From Branchiostoma floridae (lineage: Eukaryota > Chordata > Leptocardii > Amphioxiformes > Branchiostomatidae), in contig NC_049981.1 of the NCBI RefSeq assembly GCF_000003815.2, forward strand, positions 24,691,675-24,755,674: 64,000 nucleotides of DNA, written 5' to 3'. The notes under the pieces are model-generated. The model searched no databases. It was not told the origin of the DNA and worked only from the letters and a program-made list of their open reading frames with translations. Made by a program: the position numbers and the translations under genes. This document shows positions 1 to 12,400 of the stretch, piece by piece. Within the stretch, counting starts at the first letter, position 1; each line of letters opens with the position of its first letter.

Positions 1-1579
1 GATCATGCAGTTCACTTTTTTCACATTTTACATTAACACGCGTATACAAAAATGCACATTTACCGCTGTAGGTAGAACGTTACCATATAATTCCGAAGGA
101 TATACTTCTGTGACTACATTACATATTCTTCCAAATCATTACGTTTTCACGCTTGCACTACTATCTTGTATGTTAGTCAAGCGAATCTCGATTGCAGTTT
201 CATTTTCATTGGTCTAAACTATTGTCTAAACTTCTACATCTCTTATAGACATTTAGCGAATACATGTGCATACTTTAATTTTTAGCCCTTATTTTCATAT
301 CAACTAGAGCTCGGGGACCTTATACCTCCATGAAATATTTATTGCTTTTTTGTGGATGGTATGTATGTTTATAGTCGGTTGTATTTGAGAGTTATGGTTA
401 TAAATGTTATGGGAAAGTAGTGGTGTATTTACTTAATGACACAGAGGATGTCCATCTGATTAGTAATTATTAAAATGTGACTTAATTGTGTAATGTGCGT
501 TTAAGAGGTCGACGGCATATGGTAGCGTGGTGTTCCTTAAGCTTGATGTTTGGCATTTAAACTGTCTAAGGTTGTCAGCATTATTGAGGCTCGACTATGT
601 GCCTCAGAGCGGTGTGGTGGAAGGAAGTTGGGAAACTCAGAAAGAAGAAGGGATGTGGCCAACTTTAGTCAGATGGTGATTTGATTTTCCACCAATATGT
701 CATAACATCAACTGTTCACACGGTACAAAAACGAGATGCACACTTTCCTCTGACAGCCCTACACCAACTGTAAGATGAATACTTGGCGCCAACCCCGTCT
801 GCTAAAAAACAAGTAATTGGCTACGAAAGAGACAACTAACAACTGTCCCTTATCGTAACAAAATCAGAACATCTGTATCGCCCATGACACCCAACCCAGA
901 TGAGAGGACCTAATGGCATTTCAATAACCATGTCACTCAAATCAGCAGTACAGTATGTGAGACATCCATACCTGTTAAGCATTACCGTTAAATGTACCTC
1001 AACTTCTTACAATTATACTTACGCTTCACATCTCCATGATATCCTAAGCAGACATAAATAAAACTAATTATCATATTAAAAAACTCGGGGTTCCCTAAAC
1101 AGCTGTCATACAAATCACCTCACCATCTGCTTGGAGCTAAGCCCATTAACAAACACTTAAAGCACGACGCCTGTTCCAATATATCGCAGATATAGGGGTG
1201 ATTTCTGATATTATTACATTGATTATAACGACAGATACGGCGCCCCAAATCTCATCGATTCGAGCTTTCATCACACCCCACCAAAACAACAAGTATGAAA
1301 TCAATCCATCCAGCCGTTCTTGAGTAATCTTGTACACAGACAGAGACACATAACAGAAAATATAACCTCCATGACATTTCATGGAGGTAATTAAACCATT
1401 CTACATCAGAATTATTACCGCTATAAAAATTTTGATAAAAGTTGAGGTTATTGTTGAAATATTCATCTTCGCTTAACTGAAATTCGTCCATTTTATATCA
1501 ATATACCTAAATTCTCACACACAACAAAACCTGATAAAATGGTTGGTTAACTTTATGAAACATTTCTGTTCGTCGAGCT
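1..1579. other. No supported gene
   Basis: I find no exon chain, RNA gene or clear repeat here. The open frames are short and lack splice sites that join to neighbours. The stretch lies downstream of the 3' end of the minus-strand mucin-like gene, so part of it may be that gene's 3' UTR. Confidence 0.5.
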
Positions 1580-4500
1580 TTACAACGAAAGATCTTCCCT
1601 GCTACCGTCGCCATTCCTCTCCATCTCGAAGTCTGCCATCTGTTTGTTTCTCCTGTAAGGAAGAGAAATCATCCTCGTGGGTCAACTTAATTTTTGGCGA
1701 CGCTGCAGGAGTGAAGCCTTATCTCACTGCAGTTTTCAGAATGCTTTCAACTTCTTGCCACTCCTTTAGTTTTTCTAATTCCCTTATTTCAAATGTATAG
1801 TAAATAATGCTTATTTTGCTTATTTTTTTCTCGTATAAAGATTGTCGAAATAATTCTAGAAATCTTATCTTCTCCAATCTCCATGGTACCCCATAACTGT
1901 CAGGTCAAACCTCTCAGCCTTTTATAGCTATTTGAAACTCCAGTCTGAGACCTTATAAACAGGTTTTAACCTACCTTGCTTTGATTTTGCTGTAGGCAAA
2001 CCAGGCCACACCAAGAACTACGATCAGAGCCATGGTGACGACGAAAGCTATGACCCAGGGCTCGAACCCCTCATCAGGCGGGCGAGTGACGGTATAGGAG
2101 GGAGTCACGATGGGGTCCACATTGGCAGATGATCTGCAATGAGGGAGGAGAGATATGGGTCGATAATTTTAGAATCATAAGTTGTAAACCCGATGAACTG
2201 AAAAGCTGTTAGAAAAACAAATGTGTCTAGCATGACGTCTTGTGATTAGCATCGCATCTATTTCCGAACTTCTGAAAGCATTGTGCTGTTCTATAGTTTC
2301 TGTCATTCTGTGCAAATCTACACATATGGTGCCTCTACATTCCTGACTATTACGCTGTGAGGCAGGATCAGACGTTTAATGATTGGACAGGCTATTCCGC
2401 CAACCCATTTATACTGTCTGTGTGCTTGTTAGGCATATACTTAATACTATTGTAATGTACTTTCGGTACACTAACAGTGACTAAATAACGTTTCAACTAC
2501 GTTCACGTTTTATTGTACTCTGTATTGTATTGGCCCTGATAAATAATCGTGCTGGAATACAAGTAGACATACCGAATGGTTAAGTTTGGGTCTGCAAGAG
2601 CACCGATCAGCCTACTGCTGATTTCTTTTATAATTTCAGTCAGGTCGTCAAGTTGTAGTGGTACGATCATGGCTCCTGGTGAAGAGGTCGGTAGGCGGAT
2701 GAAGAAACGGAAGGTGGTTGTGCCACGGCTTGTAACGGGTGTTCCAAGGATCATCACGTCTTCTGACCTTTAGTAGCATTAAGATTAAACGTTAAATTTA
2801 GATACATTTAAACGTTATCATAACAAGGGACATAATGTACATTCAAACCTGATCGAGCAACCACATGCACCCAACCTTAGGCCACATTAAAACAGTCCCG
2901 TCAATTTAACATAGTTACCCCAACCCTGTCTTAATCAACCACCTGTCCTAAGCAACTATTATCTCTCATCCGTCCCTTGAGTGGTTTCTGAATCAATGTT
3001 TGACTGCATGACGTTATAGTTTCGGAGAAGACGCCACACGTACATATGAATAATGTTAGTTCCACAATGTGCATTTTTAGCGCACAAGCATCTTAATTCC
3101 CCCATTTGAACAATTTTTCCATTACAATTTTTCGTAAAAATCTCGAGCAATCATTAACCGAATATAAAATAAAACAATGCCTATTCGACTAATCAAATAG
3201 CATAAAACAATACCTGTTCGACTAATGAAATCGCTTACGTGATTGTGACGCTGCCGAGACCGAAGCAGGAAGCGCCCCCTTGGCTGCAGTACCGGTTTGT
3301 GCCATACGTTACAACTGCTTGGAACAGAGCCCGTTCAACTTCGTCCCACTGAAAATGCATGAATACACATTTTCTATATGCCTATTTAGGAAGAATTCGA
3401 CTTTCTACCATGCGTTACCTTTGTCATAACTTACGGGCTAGGGTAGTTTTGAATAATATGAATTGACCAATTAAGCTAAAGCCTGAGGAATGTGTATTGA
3501 CAGGTTGAAGTTTCGAGCAGGCTCATTATTCTTGTCAGATATTTTGAAACTCTCTTGAGGTAAATTAACTACCGATCCGCATGCACTTAAGCGATCCAGC
3601 AGTGAACTGAAGAGAGGTCGAGCGAGGTGAAGAAATCTGTCTCACCTGATCGACTTTCGTCTCAACTTGGAGAGAGTTAACAAATGTAGACTGAAGGGTA
3701 GAAGCCATTACAGGCATATTTGGAGTCGTGCCCGGTGCAGTGGCGCCCCCTGGGGGAGCGGTGGTGTCAATGCCTGGAGAGGTGCCAGGATGGTGAGTGG
3801 TGGACGTGCCAATCATGTTTGAGGAAAAAGTAGTACTTCGGGCGGCTGTGCCACCTTCGGTTGTTGTAGCCGTAGAGGTCGCTGTATTCAAAGGCGTTGA
3901 GACTGACGTAGTTGTAACTCCATCAGTTGTTGACGGCGTGTCACTTGTCGCTATGGGAACGGTTGCCGAGGCAACCATTGCAGTGGAAGTTGATGCAGTA
4001 ATGGCGTTAGACGTTGTTATTCCAAATGTCACGGCAGGGGACGTGCCTGAAGTGGTCTGTGCGTCCACTAATCAGAAAAATGAGCATAGAAATAAAACAA
4101 ACGAGAAATTAGTAGCTAACTTTGTAGTAAGCGTGTGCCTAGAAATATTTCGGCTCAAAACGCGTACGTCTGTTAATGTTCTCCGAAAAATTTTCAAACC
4201 ATTCCTCGTCAGTAAGGGCCAGAAAAAGCTGATAGGCATGCGCAAACGAAGAGACAAAACAAACTTTTGACCTTGTGTAAGTTGACCTCAGTGTCACAAG
4301 GTTAAGTGGGAGGTGGCACAGACAAAGAACGTACTGCGCCAATGTTGAAAGAACGTTTTACATGTGACTTTATTACTACCACTTGCATAGTTTGAGTGCT
4401 AAAACAAACCGACCAAATAATATTACATGAAGAAGAGATTAATGAGCACAGCGTCTCGTCAAGTCTCTCATGTCTCTACGTGCTAGGAGAAAACACGACT

Positions 4501-5480
4501 TACTAAGTATCTTTTGTTATCTTCAATTTAGGTATAACAATAATAAAGTACGATTTTGAAGTACACTATATATATACATTAACAAACATATACGGATGTG
4601 GGACTTGGATATGTAAGAAGCATAGAAAAATAGTCTTGGTTGTTGTACATGAACATGGATCTATGAGTTGTTTTTGCACCTATTTTATCCGTATAACATG
4701 TTCTGCACTCGGATTAAGAATTATGTTTTTACTCAAACATCCTTCAATAACGGTTCTTGTTTTGGTAACAGAAAGGTTGGCCATAACATAAAGGAACGCG
4801 TTTTCATGTAAACATAGTTTTAATACTTCAGTTAGTTTCTGTTTTCTTGTTCCTGTATACAGTATACGCACATTGTCTGTCTTTCAGTTCCGTCAGCAAC
4901 ACACTGCTGCGAAAATACTAGGGGAAAGTTTCATACATGTTCATCAAACATACAGATCAGATGGATCGATGCTCGACACAATTGAATTAGACATGGTACT
5001 CTGCGGCAAAATTGCATGGTTGATTATAGTCGTGGGATAGTTTAACTGTTTTACTGCATTACAAAATTTGTCAGTAGGTTGCTTGCTGTTGAGAACTTAA
5101 AAAAAAAATTCATGAAAAATTCAATGTCGTAGTCAAAGTGAAAACTTCTCTAGGCTTTTGATCTTTACAATACAAATACAGTAGCGGTGCTCGCATGGTT
5201 ACGTAACTACATGTAACGTTACATTTTATACTTGATCGGGCCCATGAATGCAAAGTAACCTTTCAGAGTGGCCCATCTAGTTTTATACGAATTACTTGAG
5301 AACCTCAGAAAAGCCCGAATAAGAAAAAGAAGATAATGTCATAACATCTGGCATGTGACTTAACTTAAGTTGAATTCTCAACAACAAATGTAGGTGGGAG
5401 TAATTGTAAACGCACGGCCTACCTGACAAAAATAACACCGTCACTGCCAACGCCAAAAGCAAAATCGTACTTCCCGGCAT
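1580..5480 (-). CDS. Ser/Thr-rich mucin-like single-pass membrane protein
   Basis: Six exons join in phase: 5423-5480, 3646-4067, 3239-3348, 2573-2767, 1975-2133 and 1580-1652, giving about 338 aa. Exon 1 is a signal peptide (MPGSTILLLALAVTVLFLS). Exon 2 is a Thr/Ser/Ala/Pro-rich, probably O-glycosylated region of about 120 residues. Exons 3-4 form a compact extracellular domain with two Cys (YCSQGGASC) and a region that could be SEA-like; I cannot confirm the fold. Exon 5 carries one transmembrane helix (WVIAFVVTMALIVVLGVAWF) followed by a basic stop-transfer segment. Exon 6 is a short cytoplasmic tail ending EDLSL, after a strong acceptor (ttctcttccttacag). Likely a type I cell-surface protein. 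I do not recognise a named orthologue; a KIAA1549-like protein is a weak alternative. Confidence 0.72.
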
Positions 5481-5656
5481 TCTTGTCTTACGTCTGTTGG
5501 CAGATTACAACGTTTCGAAACACAGATTGTGTAATAAGAAGCCCTTTAGGGAGATTTCTCTCAAACAAGGCGTTTTTCCACAAGCCTGTTACTTAATAAA
5601 CAAAACTCACACCGTGACAGTAGTCGCCACCGTACGTTTGTGTACAGGGCACTGTG

Positions 5657-5663
5657 TATTTAT
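5657..5663 (-). promoter_or_regulatory. Possible TATA-like box of the mucin-like gene
   Basis: On the minus strand the sequence reads ATAAATA, about 180 bases upstream of the start codon of the mucin-like gene. Only the motif and its position support it. Confidence 0.25.
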
Positions 5664-5841
5664 GGCACCGTGGGAGTACAACTTGTAAATCCTGAGTTAA
5701 AATGTAACTCTTTAATGAATGTTACGCCCAGGATACGACCTTAGCGCACCTGGACAGAGGCCAGGCCGGATACTTAATGAGATTCTGTAGATAAGGTCAT
5801 CAGGCTGTTAGTCACGTTCTGTAATCTCTGTGATATGTTCT

Positions 5842-6010
5842 CGCAGTGTGGGCCCAGCGGTTAGGGTTCGCGCCCTGGTTTGGACACGACTGAAAAGTTT
5901 AGATAGTCGTGTAATCGTCATGTCCGAGGGGAGGTAAAGCTGGCGGCCCCGTGCATGATCAGGGGCGTTCGCGTCAAACATCTATACTTCTCATCATCAT
6001 CATCATCCTC
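5842..6010 (+). repeat. tRNA-derived SINE-like fragment
   Basis: The segment starts with a tRNA-like head containing an A-box-like stretch (gggcccagcggttaggg) and continues into a body with gggaggtaaagctggcgg, resembling the body of the SINE at 43600-43905. It ends in a (TCA)n tract. The B box is poor, so this is a degraded copy or a different family. Confidence 0.4.
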
Positions 6011-6583
6011 GCGGCATATCAGTCAATGTCAAATGCGGGCCGTCATTGTTGAGCTCGAGGTTTTGTCTAAAATTCACTCCCTCACATCGGATAGGGATGG
6101 GACATACAAAGAGAGGCCGACCTTTACAACTGCCCCTTCGAGCGGGAGAATACTAGGCGTATAATATTACTGCCGAAAATTTCATTTAAAGCTCGCAGAC
6201 TCGACATGCGAGTTCCTTTTAAGCCCTATAACACCGATCTGAATGGATTTTAATATAGTTACTGCAGGCCATGCTCTTTGAATTTTGTTAGTACTTAAGG
6301 CGGAATAGAATCCTTGTAATTAGGAAGTCTCCAGACGCAAGCTGTCGCATCTGTCAGTTTTTCATCAGCTTTTTTACCGCTAGATTAACTTCACTCCACC
6401 TATCAAATCGTGCTCATCTGTCGTTGTCACATCCTTTATAGTAGGGGGATTATGTTCGATCGAGCGTGCCAAGGACTTAATGTCTATGCCTCGAAGGGAT
6501 CTGAAAAATATATCATTTCAAGTGTAGACGCGTGGCAGCCACGTTTTTTTTTCTATTTGTGTATTTAATCTTTTATATCAAAA

Positions 6584-8380
6584 ATGAGCTCGGGAAGACG
6601 GCAAAGACAGGTAAAATACCATTATCAGGTTATCTTGGTTTTAGGCATTTTATGATAAAAGTGTGTGATGTCTAGTGTATGTAGCTCATGGTGGTGTGCA
6701 ACTCTATTTCTAACTCGATGGCAACTTATGTTACCTGATTCAATCACCGCAGCTATTGTTTATGTTTGTCTCTCCAGGCATTGATGTACACAGTGGTGAC
6801 GCACTCTGGCTATACGAGTGCCTAATTTTATGAACCAAAACACTTGACAGAATATACAACACATGTACAAAACAAAACGTAAAATGTGTGTATTCCAGAA
6901 TGGGAACGTTATTACTTGATTTTATTTTCAATTATTGGTTTTCATTTTAATAATCTTGTGTGGTTGACAGACTCCGACATCTCACAAAGTTATCGAAAAG
7001 CGGCGACGCGACAGGATCAACCGTTGTTTGGTGGAACTCAGCCAGTCCGTACCCAGGGCCTACGCCAGACAGGTGGAGTGGACTTAAACAGAATGAATGA
7101 ACTTTATTGCACAACATTTGTACATGGTACAATTGTAAGGCAACAGTAATAAGTCAATTAATACAATGGCACTCGTACAGACGCCACACAGATCATCAAA
7201 CATCATTGCACGAAGTGTTCCAACTAAAACTTCGGCCTGTTTGCGCTGATATCAACATCCCTTTAATGATGAACGAACGCATAGTAGCAATAAAGCCATT
7301 TTATAAGTGTTTAATCAAGTTTATGGTTATAGTCTGAGATAGGCATATGGTGAACACATGTTCTATTCACTTAAATACCTTCGTCGACAAGAAGTTCGGT
7401 TTACATTCGAGTGATAGTGATTGTGAATATCTAATATGTATTATTTTGTTTCTAGGCTTGTGGAAAACTTGAAAAGGCGGAAATCCTAGAAATGACTGTT
7501 GAATATGTTCGTTATCTACAAGAAGAACGTCGACATGCAAGACATATTTGTGGTAAGGCTTTTTCAGTTGATGAAATCACGCTTGTCGTCACTGTTATGG
7601 CAAAACAAAGTGTTAGGTTCAGGTATAGTGTCTTCTTCGCCAGGTATAGTGTTTTCTCTCTGTTAAAATTCGTCTACAGTTTTTTCTACTTTTCACACAA
7701 GTTGGAACTGATTTGAAAGAAATAAGCCGGCTACCGACCCGGTTATCCCCGATCGATTATTCATTGAGTTTATATAGACATATCAGCATTGTCACTTCAT
7801 GGGTTCACTGAATATCGTGTGACAAATTCGTGATAACGCTGTAACAGCTGTTGAGAGGCGCTCTACTATTCTGCAATAATTCATTCGATGGCGCTGCAGT
7901 ATACTGAATCTATTTTCTTATTTCCCTATATCAAATCAAGGTGCACAATATTGGACCACAAGCTACGCGCGCGCCGTCTATCACATGGGGTACGGCAACT
8001 GTATGAGGGACGTCCACAACTACTTCGGCAGTATTGGTACAGGTGGCGTTAATACACCTGACGTCAGTGGGCACAACCATCTCATGAATTACCTGCAGTA
8101 CAAAGCTGCCCTTTCAGGAGCGTCTCCTATCGGATTCTTGCAGAGTGACAGGGGCGGTGATGTGCATGGTGATGCAAGACTTCGGCGGAGCTACGCAAAC
8201 TCTTCTTGTCTGTCAAGACCAGAAGGACTCCGCTCGCAAGGCACTTCGCCTACTTCTTGTTCTGATATTCGTTTGGAACACGCACAGAATATTACAGACG
8301 TGCCAAAAACTACTCAATATTTGCAAACTTCCAGGTCTTCGAACTCGCCAGAATTGGACGGTTTAGAAACAAACTACTAA
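6584..8380 (+). CDS. HELT: HELT-like bHLH-Orange transcriptional repressor
   Basis: Four exons join in phase: 6584-6610, 6971-7072, 7456-7552 and 7941-8380, about 221 aa. Exon 1 encodes only MSSGRRQRQ and splices into the basic region. The basic and helix 1 residues (HKVIEKRRRDRINRCL), then a loop and helix 2 (GKLEKAEILEMTVEYVRYL), match HELT more closely than HES or HEY: a Lys replaces the Pro of HES and the Gly of HEY basic regions. Exon 3-4 sequence (YARAVYHMGYGNCMRDVHNYF) fits the HELT Orange domain. There is no C-terminal WRPW, as expected for HELT. Family knowledge: nuclear E-box-binding repressors that specify neuronal fates. All junctions are GT-AG. The acceptor at 7940 is the least certain; an alternative lies about 20 bases further on. 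Confidence 0.9.
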
Positions 8381-8414
8381 TCTGAGTTTGAGTCCCAAAG
8401 AGAACACACAATGA

Positions 8415-8420
8415 AATAAA
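8415..8420 (+). terminator. Poly(A) signal AATAAA for HELT-like gene
   Basis: A perfect AATAAA lies 35 bases after the HELT-like stop codon. A second copy at 9083-9088 would give a longer 3' UTR. I cannot tell which is used. Confidence 0.45.
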
Positions 8421-9410
8421 CTACCTTCAGAGAAAAGCAGTCCCAAAGTGTGTGAAAACGCCTATGGAATGATTAAAACACTTCTACAGATAAATTGCAT
8501 ACACAGCGTCATTTATTTACACATTCCTTCACCACAAAAGGACTTGTCTGTTCTGTTCAATACTAATAGCAGCATTCATGCCTCATGGATGAATAGGACG
8601 GAACCTATAGTGTCACTCAAAGACTCAAACTGTCGTTTTCTAGTCAAAGTATACGCAGCTAAATGCTTATAATGGTGCAGAGCTTAATTCACCCTTAGAA
8701 ATATTACACAAACTATTACCTTAGCATGATTCTTACAGCTTAAAGAAGCAATGTCTAACAATACATATAAAATCTGTAACACATGATATAACTGTAGTTA
8801 CAAAAAATTAAAACTCTTAACTCATTTCGTAGTGTACACTGTCGTCAGATAATCATATAGATAATAGTGTACAAGTCTGTTCGAAAGCATATGGCGAGGA
8901 GAACACTGAGTATCGCCAATGGCAAGTTAAGAAGTTTATAGATTAAGAAGTCGGACTGTCACATTTAGTAATACAGAGAATATGATGTAGAAACTAAATA
9001 TATAACGTTATGAATACTGTACAAAGGTGACAAGAATTTCAAATTCATTCCACATGATGCCTTATAAAATAGAACAAAGAGAAATAAAATCAATACTTAA
9101 AATTCAGTATCAAAATATAACTGTTTAAAATCCTTACACTATTGTTTATGTTATGTTAAAATCTTTGCTAAACTACATAAGATGGACAAAATATTCAAGA
9201 GACTTTGAACAGTTAAAACATATTAATCTCATTTGCGTATTGGACAAAAACCTGAAGGATTTTTACAGCATAACTGATGAGATATGGTTTACGCTTTTTC
9301 TCTTATTATAGAATTGGATAAAATAGCTTCATTCTATATGTGATTACTTGTTCAGTGAGATTACATCTCTTGATTTTTTGGCGAGGCCATAGGAGCGGAA
9401 CCTCTTCTAT
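8421..9410. other. AT-rich interval between convergent genes
   Basis: This AT-rich stretch separates the 3' ends of the plus-strand HELT-like gene and the minus-strand EF-hand gene. It probably contains 3' UTR of one or both. I see no coding potential supported by splice sites. Confidence 0.5.
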
Positions 9411-12400
9411 CTAAGCCGTGGACTTCCTTGGAGACACTGATTTTCTGGGCGAGTCCAGCTTCCTTCTCAACGTATCTTCGAGGAACCTGTTGTACGGGAT
9501 CTTCCCCTCCATGTTTTCGTCGAACTTGGACATGACGTGGTAGACTTCGTCCTCGTCCAGGATGAGGTTGCTGAGCCGCAGGACTGACCGGAACTCCGGC
9601 AGGGACAGGTACCCGGTGTTGTCGCTGTCCAGTTTCTTAAAGGCGCGGCGAAGGTACTTCCAATCTCCCGCGAGCTGTTTAAGAACAGTAGATTTTTGTT
9701 AAATTTGACATTAACATAAGCTTATGGTTATCATCGCTACATTTCATAATCTTTTATCTATAAGTGACTATGCTGTAAAATAGCCTCTTTTGCAAACAAA
9801 CATATTGAACATGTGCATAATTCATTATTTCCCCCAACTCGTAGTCTGCAAGTCATGCCACGTGGTATTTCTTGTATATTACCCTTAAATGAGACATCAA
9901 GGATCTTCATGTTCTCTTCTCTTATCTAGACCAAAGCTTGAAAGACGAAGAAGGCAATTGATAACTTTTTGTTGGAAAATCTGCAGCAGATATATTGTAT
10001 GGGCAAATCAAACATACAAAACGTACAAATACACTTCTCTATAAACGATATTCCTCTAGAGCATTTATAAGATTTATTTTTATACCATCAATGATCTCAC
10101 CATGCTCACATGAATGAAAAAGTGGTATTCGGTAATGTTAAAACTTGGAGATACCTTTTGCCGTAGTCTGGCTGTGATGCCTCCCAGCCCCTTGTTCGGA
10201 TCATCCACCACGTCCTTCATGGGAAGCTCAGCCTGGGGGTGCTGCAGCAGGTTCAGCATGTTGTTGCCGTGTCGGAACGTGGTCTTCCGGAGGGCGAACG
10301 GCTTCAGGAACTCAATGTACGACACTCTGTGGATTACAAACAAACACAAGCTTAGTGTTGTGTCATACATTAGCATGACTAAGCCACCCTTCTAGCTACA
10401 CTACTAGTGGTCAGGCCCCTGGGAGCTCGATGGCTAACACGTCTGAAGGGAATTGGAGACATTCTAATCCTGTTGATTCATGGATAAGCACAAACATGGA
10501 AAGATTATTTACAGGGAACGTTCTGTTACAAACGTGTTAGAGGCCGTGATGATTGAATCCTGAGTGCCAGGTGGCTCCTATTGATAGTTAATGTCCAAGT
10601 CTTCTGGCTGAGAGTTGAAGGGCTAAAAGCAGAAGGAGATTGGGAATATCAAGGAAACATTTGTAAGTAAATCTAAAGAAAGTGTACACCGAAGAAAAAG
10701 ACGTTTAATTACCTTCCGTCTCCCCTGGTGGCGAACTTGTCGGCCAGCACGTGCTTCTCGTACTCAGACAGCTGCACGCACAGCTCGGTCAGCACGTCGT
10801 GAAACTCCTCCCGGGTCACGAACCCGGTGTGGTACACGTCCATCTCCAGAAACTCCTTCCGCAGTTCGTCCCACATGTAGTCAACCTGGGAGCAGATTGT
10901 AGAAATGAAACTATTTAAATATTTGCGAAATATAGCGCACTTTATCTCTATATTGTGTTGCGATCTAACCTGTCCTATTTCAGCATTGGAGATTTATGAC
11001 AACAATGTTCCTTGGGAATGAAGAAAACACAAAGGAGGTACGTAGATAAAGAGATAAAGAAAGAGGGAGAGGGATGAACACAGACGGAGATAGAGAAAGA
11101 GACAGGGAGAAAGAAATAGAAACACAGGAAGAAAGTAAAGTCAAATCCATGACTTCGTTCCGTTTGCTAGTCTACACTTTGAACTTCTCATTTTGAATAG
11201 CACACACCTCAATTTCTTTACACAATGCAAGTGACACACGTGTCAGTTGATGATAAGACGACAGCAATGCATTTTAGGGATGATAATCTACCAACCTTTG
11301 CCCGGAGGTTGTCCTCCAGCATGTCGGCGGCGCAGTTGAGTTTCCTGGACCGGATCATGCAGTCGTTGTCGCCACGTTTGGGTGGAGAGATCTTAGCGTT
11401 GGGGAAGGAGGCAGATTTGGCCGAGTAGCCAAAATGGCGGACGAACTGGAGATAGTCGAGCGTCTTGTCCACGTTTGTGATGAAAGTGTCCCACAGTCGC
11501 CGTACCTCGCCCCGTGTGATTTTCGGGTGGAGGTTGAATCTGTAGTAATAAAACCTTTGCATTAGACCCTGCATTAGACAAGTTTTGAAGCTACATTTAT
11601 AAACTCTGTAGCAAAGAATACGAACAGTACAAACTTCCTAGCACTCTTGACTAATTGCTAACTTGATGTGTCCAAAATGTCACGTGAAATAGGTGATTGG
11701 AGCACTGCTTACCTATTGACCAGATCGTACATCATGTCCTGGGTCAGACGTTTGGTGTTGTTCTCGTCCAGCTCGTAAAAAGCCTCTTCCACATCGTGAA
11801 ACCGTTCAGTAATCAGCCTCTTGATAACCACAAAGAGCTGTGGCCGGAAAAAAGGAATCTGTTAGCACACTGTTAACTCATTATGACTCCACCATTCTTA
11901 CACGGCCAAAGAGCCATTCCTTTACATGTTAGCTGAGGATTGTAGATGTAAACATATTTTGCATTCAAGTAATCCGGGGCGTATTGACCATCGTGGTTAG
12001 TTTGTGATGCGAAACATTAGGCTAAGAGTAGTCTCACCTGTTCAGCAGTTCTTCCCTTCTCGTACTCAACCTCTATCGGGTCTGGCATCTTGGGCTTCTT
12101 TTCTTCTTTTGGCTTCTTTTTGCTGACTGCAGTTTTCGTGGATTTTGCGTCGAACAGGCTTGGTGCCGCCCCTCTGTAAAATACAAATTAGTCACATTAA
12201 AAAAAAGCACAAATTAAGAACAGCTTTCTAATTCAAATGTTAGAATTCACTTTACAATTGACTGAATGTGGTTCTACAATTGGCATTTCTGTTAGCTATT
12301 CTTCCTAGGCCGGCCTGTGGCCCATATGTTGTGCATGTGTCTTATTATCACAAAAAAATGAATACAATGTCGATGCCATGTCCTACACACCTGGTGTCAA

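Noticed and set aside
1467-1505. Alternative last exon of the mucin-like gene (RYIDIKWTNFS)
   Set aside because: The acceptor has a weak pyrimidine tract; the exon at 1580-1652 has a much stronger one and the correct phase.
3797-4270. 157-codon plus-strand frame rich in Val and Ala
   Set aside because: It is the complement of the Thr/Ser-rich mucin exon, which has matching splice sites on the minus strand.
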